The notes under the pieces were generated by a model. It was not told where the DNA came from. It ran no database searches and worked only from the letters and a program-made list of their open reading frames with translations. 5,100 nt of DNA from Actinomycetes bacterium. GTDB lineage: Bacteria > Actinomycetota > Acidimicrobiia > Acidimicrobiales > RAAP-2. The stretch covers positions 1 through 5,100 of the forward strand of contig JAJYMD010000280.1 in assembly GCA_021787255.1 (NCBI GenBank), written 5' to 3'. The translations under genes and the position numbers were made by a program. Position 1 is the stretch's first letter. Each line of letters opens with the position of its first letter. Shown piece by piece: positions 1 to 5,100 of the stretch.

Positions 1-1
1 T

Positions 2-229
2 GTGGACTACGGGCTCGCGTCGAGCGTCTGGACGAAGGACCACGGCCGCGCGATGCGGATGGCGAAGGGGCTCGACTTCGGATGCGTGTGGATCAACACG
101 CACATCCCGATCGTCGCGGAGATGCCCCACGGCGGCTTCAAGAAGTCCGGCTACGGCAAGGACCTCTCCATGTACGGGTTCGAGGACTACACGCGTGTCA
201 AGCACGTGATGAGCAACATCCTGGCCTGA
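2..229 (+). CDS. Aldehyde dehydrogenase, C-terminal fragment (gamma-aminobutyraldehyde/betaine-aldehyde dehydrogenase-like)
   Basis: This is the 3' end (75 codons, TGA at 227-229) of a gene that begins left of the window. The first in-frame codon seen, GTG at 2, is internal and not a start. The residues match the C-terminal end of the NAD(P)-dependent aldehyde dehydrogenase superfamily: a GCVWINTH segment, then [15 protein letters not shown], then a [11 protein letters not shown] tail. In this family these form the end of the catalytic domain and the oligomerisation strand. The catalytic Cys and Glu and the Rossmann domain lie outside the window. The wording of the tail is closest to PatD/YdcW-type 4-aminobutyraldehyde and betaine-aldehyde dehydrogenases, which oxidise an aminoaldehyde to the acid in the cytoplasm. 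That substrate assignment is inferred from memory of the family and is much less certain than the superfamily. The downstream ald gene on the same strand supports an amine or amino-acid catabolic role. Confidence 0.9.
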   Translation: MDYGLASSVWTKDHGRAMRMAKGLDFGCVWINTHIPIVAEMPHGGFKKSGYGKDLSMYGFEDYTRVKHVMSNILA

Positions 230-254
230 CCGCCGCCACCAGCGAGCCGACCGA

Positions 255-288
255 GACAAGACAAGGGCCATGACAACCGCCATGACAA
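255..288. repeat. Iterated GACAA words, including a 10-base direct repeat, upstream of ald
   Basis: Four copies of GACAA start at 255, 260, 272 and 284, so the steps are 5, 12 and 12 bases. The last two copies sit inside a perfect 10-base direct repeat, GCCATGACAA, at 267-276 and 279-288. This is the relatively A-rich part of the 84-base gap (230-313) between the aldehyde dehydrogenase stop and the ald start. It could be an operator, a leader element or simple local duplication. No convincing -35/-10 pair is visible around it. The repeats themselves are certain, but their function is unknown. Confidence 0.6.
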
Positions 289-298
289 GAACATCGAG

Positions 299-304
299 AA
301 GGAG
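299..304 (+). promoter_or_regulatory. Ribosome binding site of ald
   Basis: AAGGAG ends nine bases before the GTG at 314, a normal spacing. It supports GTG 314 as the real start. Upstream of this GTG in the same frame there is no other plausible start codon in the gap. Confidence 0.75.
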
Positions 305-313
305 CCTCGCACC

Positions 314-1435
314 GTGATCATCGGCGTCCCCAAGGAAGTGAAGAAGGACGAGTACCGGGTCGCCATCACCCCGGCAGGAGTCAGGGAGCTGACGTCGGCC
401 GGGCACATCGTCCATGTCGAGCAGGGCGCCGGTGAAGGCTCGTCGATCCCCGACGCCGAGTACGCGGCCACCGGGGCGAAGATCGTCCCCGACGTCGACG
501 AGGTGTGGGGCGGAGCGGACATGGTCTTGAAAGTCAAGGAGCCCGTTGCCGAGGAGTACCACCGGCTCAGCCTCCGATCGGACCAGGTGCTCTTCACGTA
601 CCTCCACCTGGCCGCGTCCCGGGAGTGCACCGACGCGCTCGTCGCGGCGGGCAACGTGGCGATCGCGTACGAGACGGTCGAGCTCCCCGACGGCTCCCTG
701 CCGCTCCTCACCCCGATGAGCGAGGTCGCCGGCCGCATGTCCCCGCTCGTCGCTTCGCATCACCTCATGCGTCCGGGCGGCGGGCGAGGCACCCTCGTGT
801 GCGGCGTACCGGGCGTCGAGGCGGCGAAGATCGTGATCCTCGGTGCAGGCGTCGCGGGGATGGCGGCCGCGACCCTCGCGGTCGGGATGCACGCCAGCGT
901 CTACATCCTCGACAAGAACCTCGAGCGCCTCCGCCAGCTCGACCACCACTTCCGCGGCGCGCTCGAGACCATCGCTTCGAGCACTCACGCCATCGAGGAG
1001 CAGTGCCTCGACGCCGACATCGTGATCGGCGCGGTGCTCGTGGTGGGTGCACGGGCGCCCAAGCTCGTGAACGACGACCTGGTCGCCCGCATGCGGCCCG
1101 GCTCCGTGCTCGTCGACATCTCAGTGGACCAGGGAGGGTGCTTCGAGTCGACGCGTCCCACCACGCACTCGAGCCCGACGTTCCTGGTGCACGACTCGGT
1201 CTTCTACTGCGTCGCGAACATGCCCGGCGCAGTTCCCCACTCCTCCACCTACGCTCTCGCCAACGCGACGCTGCCCTACGCCCTCGAGCTCGCCAACAAG
1301 GGCTGGCAGGACGCGGTCCGCCTGGACGAGCCGCTCGCGCAAGGCGTGAACGTCGTGCACGGCAAGATCACCTGCAAGCCCGTCGCCGACGCACACGGGC
1401 TCGAGTACGCGCAGCTCGCAGAGCTGCTCTCCTGA
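314..1435 (+). CDS. ald: Alanine dehydrogenase
   Basis: This cytoplasmic enzyme reversibly deaminates L-alanine to pyruvate and ammonium with NAD+. The gene encodes 373 residues, close to the roughly 371 usual for the family. The N-terminus starts MIIGVPKEVKKDEYRVAITP, as in homologues. The pyruvate-binding residues known from the Mycobacterium enzyme are present: Arg15, Lys75 in KVKEP, His98 in TYLHLA and Asp272 in DISVDQGGCFE. The last two are shifted by two because of a two-residue insertion near 86-90. The Rossmann motif GAGVAG lies at 177-182, with Asp200 at the end of the following strand as expected for NAD ribose binding. SEVAGR (136-141), VPGVEA (165-170) and YCVANMPGAVP (298-308) are further family signatures. 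The GTG start is backed by AAGGAG nine bases upstream. Ald often supports growth on alanine or redox balance under low oxygen; which applies here cannot be told. It may be co-transcribed with the aldehyde dehydrogenase 84 bases upstream. Confidence 0.97.
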   Translation: MIIGVPKEVKKDEYRVAITPAGVRELTSAGHIVHVEQGAGEGSSIPDAEYAATGAKIVPDVDEVWGGADMVLKVKEPVAEEYHRLSLRSDQVLFTYLHLAASRECTDALVAAGNVAIAYETVELPDGSLPLLTPMSEVAGRMSPLVASHHLMRPGGGRGTLVCGVPGVEAAKIVILGAGVAGMAAATLAVGMHASVYILDKNLERLRQLDHHFRGALETIASSTHAIEEQCLDADIVIGAVLVVGARAPKLVNDDLVARMRPGSVLVDISVDQGGCFESTRPTTHSSPTFLVHDSVFYCVANMPGAVPHSSTYALANATLPYALELANKGWQDAVRLDEPLAQGVNVVHGKITCKPVADAHGLEYAQLAELLS

Positions 1436-1464
1436 GCCTCGCCGCCGCGGTCCGCGGGCCCGTC

Positions 1465-2070
1465 TCAGGAGACGTAGCGGCTTCCGGCGACCCAGAACCG
1501 CCACTCGACGTCGATCGCCCTCTTGATCCCGACGCGGGGCCCTGACGCGACGCGCCCTGCCTCCACGACGGGCGCGCCGTCGTCGAGCAGCCGCACGGGC
1601 GACGCCGGATCGCAGAGGTCCACGCCGTCGTGCTGCTTCGTGATGCCGAGCGCGACGGTGAGGTTCCCCGGTCCTCTGCACAGGTCACGCTCGCGCAGCG
1701 CTGACCCCGGACGTCGCCGAGCGGCGCGCGCGGCGGTCATCTCCTCGAGGCCGGCAACGGGTTCGAGCGCCCGCAAGAGCACCGCTCCCGCTGCCCCCTG
1801 CTCCCCGCACACGACGTTCGCACACCAGTGCATGCCGTAGGTGAAGTAGACGTAGAGCAGGCCCGCACGTCCGAACATCGTCGCGTTGCGGGCGGTTCGG
1901 CCCCGATAGGCATGGGACGCAGGGTCCGACTCACCTCGGTACGCCTCGACCTCCACGATGCGCGCCTCCCGGCGGCCGTGCACGAGCAGCTTGCCGAGGA
2001 GGAAGGGAGCGACCTCGAGCGGATCGGCTGCGAGCGTCGCGCGGGCCACCGGACCGCGGCTGCAAGACAC
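1465..2070 (-). CDS. mpg: 3-methyladenine DNA glycosylase (AAG/MPG family)
   Basis: This is a monofunctional base-excision repair enzyme that cuts alkylated or deaminated purines, such as 3-methyladenine, from DNA. With the start chosen here it has 201 residues, normal for bacterial members. DPLEVAPFLLGKLLV (about 16-30) is the family N-terminus. EVEAYRG (41-47) holds the catalytic Glu42, equivalent to human Glu125. ASHAYRGRTARN (51-62), YVYFTYGMHWCANVV (73-87, with the intercalating-tyrosine region and Asn85), LLRALEP (98-104), RGPGNLTVALGIT (132-144) and GPRVGIKRA (177-185) follow in the expected order. The end, FWVAGSRYVS, is also typical. The start is uncertain: GTG at 2070 lies two bases after the argH stop and suggests coupling, while GTG at 2049 would give 194 residues. 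Neither has a clear Shine-Dalgarno sequence. It is the last gene of the arginine operon on this strand and ends 29 bases from the convergent ald. Confidence 0.93.
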   Translation of the reverse strand: MSCSRGPVARATLAADPLEVAPFLLGKLLVHGRREARIVEVEAYRGESDPASHAYRGRTARNATMFGRAGLLYVYFTYGMHWCANVVCGEQGAAGAVLLRALEPVAGLEEMTAARAARRRPGSALRERDLCRGPGNLTVALGITKQHDGVDLCDPASPVRLLDDGAPVVEAGRVASGPRVGIKRAIDVEWRFWVAGSRYVS

Positions 2071-2072
2071 GG

Positions 2073-3533
2073 TCAGTCGCCAGGCGCACGGCTCTCGGCG
2101 AGGGTGGACGCCGGTGCCGCATCCGGCACGGGCGCTGCCCGCAGCGTCTGGACGTGGATGGCGAGCCGCGACCGATCCACGTCGAGCCTGCGGAAAAACC
2201 GTTCGATCTGCTCGCCCACCGGCAGCGGTCCCGCGCCCCCCGGCGTCGTCCGCCGGGTGACGGCCACCCCCGGCTCGAGCAGCTTCGCGCCGACGTCGCC
2301 GAGGTCCGGGTGGGCCTGGACCAGCTCCACCAGCGGGACCCGGCGCGCGGCGGACTCGCGCACGAGCCCTGCCACGAGCGCGTGCGCCCTGCGGAACGGC
2401 ATCCCCCTGGTCACCAGCAGCTCCGCGAGGTCGATCGCTGCAGACGTCGACTCGTCGGCCGACGCCTGCATACGGGTCGGGTGCCACTCGGCAGTGCCGT
2501 AGACCCCCGCGAGCGCGCGCACCACCGACCGGATCTGGTTCAGCGCGTCGAACAGCGGCTCCTTGTCCTCCTGGAGGTCACGGTTGTACGCGAGAGGGAG
2601 CCCCTTGAGCGTCGCGAGCATCCCTGCGAGATGGCCGATCAGCCTCCCGGACTTCCCCCGGGCGAGCTCGGCCACGTCGGGGTTCTTCTTCTGGGGCAGC
2701 ATCGAGCTGCCGGTCGCGTATGCGTCGTCGAGGGTGCAGAACCCCCACTCCTGGCTCGACCACAGCACGATCTCCTCGCCCATGCGCGAGAGATGGACCC
2801 CGAGCAGCGCAAGGTCGAACAGCGCCTCGGCGACGAAGTCCCGGTCGCTCACCGCGTCGAGGGAGTTCTCGAAGCGCGCGGAGAAGCCAAGCTGCTCCGC
2901 CACGAAGTCCGGATCGAGGGGCAACGAGGACCCGGCGAGCGCTCCGGCGCCCAGTGGGGACACGTCGAGACGCTCCACCGTCGCGACGAGCCGGTCGACG
3001 TCACGCGCGAGCGCCCATCCGTGCGCGAGGAGGTGGTGCGCGAGCAGCACGGGCTGGGCGCGCTGGAGGTGCGTGTACCCCGGCAGGTACACCTCACCGG
3101 CCTCCGTGGCGCGACGCAGCAGGACCTCTTGGAACCGCACCACCTCACCCACGAGCTCGAGGAGCGAGCGCCGGGTCCACAGTCGAAGATCGGTGGCGAC
3201 CTGGTCGTTGCGGCTCCGCCCCGTGTGGAGCTTCGCACCGACGTCGGGCGCGAGCTCGGTGACGCGCCGCTCCACCGCGGTGTGGACATCCTCGTCCGTG
3301 GGCTCGAAGACGAACGTGCCCGAGCTGAGCTCCTCACCCACCCGGTCCAGCGCGTCGAGCAGCACCGACAGCTCCTCCTCGGCGAGGATCCCCGATTTCG
3401 CGAGGCCCCGCACGTGGGCCTTCGACCCGGCGATGTCGTCGACCGCGAGGCACCGGTCGAACGACACGCTCACTGAGAGCGCGGCTACCTCCTCGGCCAT
3501 CCCCCCTTCGAGGCGGCCCTGCCACAGGGTCAC
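2073..3533 (-). CDS. argH: Argininosuccinate lyase
   Basis: The enzyme splits argininosuccinate into arginine and fumarate, the last step of arginine synthesis, as a cytoplasmic homotetramer of the fumarase/aspartase superfamily. It has 486 residues; about 460 is usual. The N-terminus VTLWQGRLEGG is the family start. Motifs follow in order: HTGRSRNDQVATD (103-115), GYTHLQRAQP (152-161) with the catalytic His155, LGAGALAGSSLP (194-205), and the superfamily signature GSSMLPQKKNP (275-285) with the catalytic serine loop. NRDLQEDKEPLFD (317-329) is also typical. The GTG start at 3533 overlaps the argG TGA as GTGA. A weak GAGGG lies about 12 bases upstream, so translation probably depends on coupling to argG. 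The reading frame stays open far upstream through argG, but that stretch is a high-GC shadow. Conserved sequence ends near residue 450, and about 36 poorly conserved residues rich in Ala and Pro follow. Confidence 0.97.
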   Translation of the reverse strand: MTLWQGRLEGGMAEEVAALSVSVSFDRCLAVDDIAGSKAHVRGLAKSGILAEEELSVLLDALDRVGEELSSGTFVFEPTDEDVHTAVERRVTELAPDVGAKLHTGRSRNDQVATDLRLWTRRSLLELVGEVVRFQEVLLRRATEAGEVYLPGYTHLQRAQPVLLAHHLLAHGWALARDVDRLVATVERLDVSPLGAGALAGSSLPLDPDFVAEQLGFSARFENSLDAVSDRDFVAEALFDLALLGVHLSRMGEEIVLWSSQEWGFCTLDDAYATGSSMLPQKKNPDVAELARGKSGRLIGHLAGMLATLKGLPLAYNRDLQEDKEPLFDALNQIRSVVRALAGVYGTAEWHPTRMQASADESTSAAIDLAELLVTRGMPFRRAHALVAGLVRESAARRVPLVELVQAHPDLGDVGAKLLEPGVAVTRRTTPGGAGPLPVGEQIERFFRRLDVDRSRLAIHVQTLRAAPVPDAAPASTLAESRAPGD

Positions 3534-4744
3534 GACTCGGCGCGACCCTCGCCCTGGCGGGCGGCCCAGGTCGCGACCCCGAGCCCCCACAGCCGGACGA
3601 ACCCCTCGGCGTCCTCGTGCCGGAAGGTGTCCCCGGTCTCGTAGGTCGCGAGCCCCAGGTCGTACAGGGCGGCGGGGCTCCGCCTCCCGACGACGCCGCC
3701 GGCACCGGGCGGGGAGAACCGGACCTTCACCTCTCCGGTGACGTGGCGCTGCGACTCGGTGACGAAGGCGTCGAGGGCCTGCTTGAGCGGCGAGAACCAC
3801 ATCCCGTCGTAGACGAGCTCCGCCCACCTGGGCTCGAGACGCGCCTTCTCGTGCTGCAAGTCGCGTTCGAGGGTGAGGTCCTCGAGGTCCGCGTGGGCCA
3901 TGAGCAGTGCGAGCGCGCCGGGGCACTCGTAGATCTCGCGGCTCTTGATCCCCACCCGGCGGTTCTCGACGACGTTCAGCCGGCCGAACCCGGTCGATCC
4001 CGCGAGCTGCCCGATCCGGATGATGAGGTCGTGCGCGTCCATGCGCTGGCCATCGAGCGACACGGGGTTGCCCTCCTCGAACCCGACGACGACGTCGACC
4101 GGTGCATCGGCGGTGACCTTGGTCATCGTGAAGATGTCCTCGGGCGGGCCTGCCCAGGGGTCCTCGAGGACGCCGCATTCGATGGACTTGCCCCAGAGGT
4201 TCTCGTCGATGGAGTACACCTTCTCCTTGGTCACCGTGATGGGAATGTCCCATTTCGCTGCGTACTCGACGCATTGCTCGCGGGTGAGGCCCCACACGCG
4301 CGCGGGCGCGATGACGTCGAGGTCGGGGGCGAGCGCTCGAGTTCCGACCTCGAAGCGCACCTGGTCGTTCCCCTTCGCCGTGCAACCGTGCGCGACGGCG
4401 TGCGCACCGTGCTCCCTGGCCGCGCGCACCAGGTGGCGCACGATGACCGGCCGGGAAAGGGCCGACACGAGCGGGTACTTTCCCTCGTAGCGCGCGTTCG
4501 CCCGCACCGCGGCGAAGCAGAACTCCTCGGCCATCTCCTGGCGGGCATCCACCACGATCGCCTCGACGGCTCCCGCGGCGAGCGCGCGCTGGCGGATCGC
4601 CTCCCAGCTGTCCACGGTCGCGTCCGCCTCCTGGCCGACGTCGACCGCGACGGCGATCACCTCGGCGTCGCTGTGCTCGATGAGCCATCGCACCGCCACC
4701 GACGTGTCGAGCCCTCCGCTGTAGGCAAGCACTACTCGTCGCAT
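3530..4744 (-). CDS. argG: Argininosuccinate synthase
   Basis: This cytoplasmic enzyme condenses citrulline and aspartate with ATP, giving argininosuccinate, AMP and pyrophosphate, the step before ArgH. Its 404 residues match the short (about 400-residue) bacterial type. The N-terminal PP-loop ATP-pyrophosphatase motif AYSGGLDTS is at 7-15. AVDVGQE (33-39), ARYEGKYPLVSALSRP (84-99) and AHGCTAKGNDQVRFE (118-132) carry the conserved nucleotide and citrulline/aspartate contacts. KEKVYSIDENLWGKSIECGVLEDP (173-196) and ENRRVGIKSREIYE (260-273) mark the synthetase domain, and the C-terminus is the usual multimerisation helix. The ATG start is supported by a strong GAGGAGG four bases upstream. The start lies inside the end of argR (13-base overlap), and the stop overlaps the argH start by four bases, so translation of the three is probably coupled. 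Regulation by ArgR at an operon promoter outside the window is expected. Confidence 0.98.
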   Translation of the reverse strand: MRRVVLAYSGGLDTSVAVRWLIEHSDAEVIAVAVDVGQEADATVDSWEAIRQRALAAGAVEAIVVDARQEMAEEFCFAAVRANARYEGKYPLVSALSRPVIVRHLVRAAREHGAHAVAHGCTAKGNDQVRFEVGTRALAPDLDVIAPARVWGLTREQCVEYAAKWDIPITVTKEKVYSIDENLWGKSIECGVLEDPWAGPPEDIFTMTKVTADAPVDVVVGFEEGNPVSLDGQRMDAHDLIIRIGQLAGSTGFGRLNVVENRRVGIKSREIYECPGALALLMAHADLEDLTLERDLQHEKARLEPRWAELVYDGMWFSPLKQALDAFVTESQRHVTGEVKVRFSPPGAGGVVGRRSPAALYDLGLATYETGDTFRHEDAEGFVRLWGLGVATWAARQGEGRAES

Positions 4745-5100
4745 CGTTCCTCCTCAGTTGTTCGATCGTCCCACTCGGCGCCGAGCCTCGCGAGCGATGC
4801 AAGGTGCTCTGCGACGTCTCGGGCGCTGTGGCTCTCCGCGACCACCACCAGCATGGTGTCGTCCCCTGCGACCGTGCCGACGACGCCGTCGAGGCCGCTG
4901 CGATCGATCGCCGATGCTACGACATGCGCACACCCCGGCGGCGTACGCACCACGACCAGGTTCTGCGACGGCGAGACGTCCACCGCCCACTCCCCCAGCA
5001 CCCGTCGGAGGTGGTCCACCGGAGCGATCTGCTGCGCGGGGAGATCGGGGAGCGCGTAGGCGGTCTCGCCGCCGGGGAGCCGGACCTTCTGTGCGCCGAG
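4732..5100 (-). CDS. argR: Arginine repressor ArgR, N-terminus beyond window
   Basis: This is the C-terminal 122 residues of the arginine-responsive transcription factor; the start and most of the winged-helix DNA-binding domain lie to the right of the window. The visible part begins LGAQKVRLPGGETAYALP (fragment residues 1-18), the wing end of the DNA-binding domain, reached by translating past the GTG at 5019, which is internal. It continues into the oligomerisation/arginine-binding domain: NLVVVRTPPGCAHVVASAID (47-66) and VVGTVAGDDTMLVV (73-86). Asp80 and Asp81 correspond to the residues that bind L-arginine in E. coli ArgR and B. subtilis AhrC. Hexamers bound to arginine are known to repress biosynthetic operons and often their own gene. 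The gene ends with TAG at 4734-4732, 13 bases inside argG. The last roughly 15 residues are an acidic tail containing the argG ribosome binding site. In related actinobacteria argF usually precedes argR. Confidence 0.95.
   Translation of the reverse strand, partial: LGAQKVRLPGGETAYALPDLPAQQIAPVDHLRRVLGEWAVDVSPSQNLVVVRTPPGCAHVVASAIDRSGLDGVVGTVAGDDTMLVVVAESHSARDVAEHLASLARLGAEWDDRTTEEERCDE
4749..4755 (-). promoter_or_regulatory. Ribosome binding site of argG inside argR
   Basis: On the minus strand GAGGAGG is followed by AACG and then the argG ATG at 4744, a slightly short four-base spacing. It is the strongest Shine-Dalgarno sequence in the window. It falls within the Glu codons of the poorly conserved acidic tail of ArgR (TTEEER), so that tail doubles as the argG translation signal. 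Confidence 0.8.

Noticed and set aside
271..299. TGACAA at 271-276 as a -35 box for ald.
   Set aside because: No acceptable -10 hexamer lies 16-18 bases downstream (the bases there read TCGAGA), so a promoter cannot be supported.
187..738. Minus-strand open frame of 183 codons opposite the start of ald.
   Set aside because: It is Ser/Thr/Ala-rich without any recognisable motif and runs across the aldehyde dehydrogenase end and ald. It is best seen as a shadow of ald.
1445..1457. Inverted sequence CCGC-GGTCC-GCGG as an intrinsic terminator.
   Set aside because: It has only four base pairs, no following T-run on either strand, and such GC palindromes are common in this composition.
505..1545. 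Plus-strand 346-codon frame overlapping ald.
   Set aside because: It is extremely Arg/Pro-rich, a typical out-of-frame reading of a high-GC gene, and ald is unambiguous in its own frame.
2071..2487. Extending the glycosylase frame upstream to position 2487.
   Set aside because: That part overlaps argH, is Arg/Gly-rich without conservation, and would place about 140 unrelated residues before the conserved N-terminus of the family.
2154..3476. Plus-strand open frame of 440 codons opposite argH.
   Set aside because: It is composition-driven and Arg/Glu/Pro-rich, with no family resemblance or ribosome binding site evidence, and lies fully antisense to argH.
3534..4802. Minus-strand frame of argH stays open upstream, giving one 909-codon frame across argG.
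   Set aside because: The upstream part is low-complexity Arg/Gly-rich sequence overlapping the clearly real argG in another frame. Conserved ArgH sequence starts only at GTG 3533. This is a high-GC shadow, not a fusion.
3617..5059. Plus-strand open frame of 480 codons opposite argG and argR.
   Set aside because: It lies antisense to two well-conserved genes, its translation shows no recognisable domain, and long antisense frames are normal at this GC content.

Overview
This window looks like chromosomal DNA from a high-GC actinobacterium. The lineage is inferred from the very high GC content, frequent GTG starts, and the gene order argR-argG-argH, which is the end of the classical actinobacterial arginine cluster. 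A deep-branching class such as Acidimicrobiia would fit, but the sequence alone does not settle it. Five of the six genes are readily recognised housekeeping or catabolic genes. The sixth, at the left edge, is clear as to family but less certain as to substrate. I see no mobile element, CRISPR array, tRNA, rRNA or foreign-looking island.

Left part, plus strand (1-1435). The window opens in the last 75 codons of an NAD(P)-dependent aldehyde dehydrogenase that resembles gamma-aminobutyraldehyde or betaine-aldehyde dehydrogenases. After an 84-base gap containing an unusual set of repeated GACAA words comes a complete alanine dehydrogenase gene (ald). The two may be co-transcribed. Together they suggest amine or amino-acid catabolism: an aldehyde is oxidised to an acid, and alanine is deaminated to pyruvate and ammonium.

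Right part, minus strand (1465-5100). Reading leftward from the right edge, the genes are argR (arginine repressor, N-terminus outside the window), argG (argininosuccinate synthase), argH (argininosuccinate lyase) and an AAG/MPG-type 3-methyladenine DNA glycosylase. The four are packed with no real gaps. argR and argG overlap by 13 bases, argG and argH overlap by 4 bases in GTGA, and the glycosylase has a candidate GTG two bases after the argH stop. ArgG and ArgH catalyse the last two steps of arginine synthesis (citrulline to argininosuccinate to arginine plus fumarate), and ArgR is their likely arginine-sensing regulator. The operon promoter and any ARG boxes must lie to the right of the window.

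The two convergent transcription units end only 29 bases apart (1436-1464). Apart from that junction and the 84-base gap before ald, essentially the whole window is coding. I found no evidence of a previously undescribed system. The points most worth a second look are the repeats before ald, the tight coupling in the arg operon, and the DNA-repair gene at its end.
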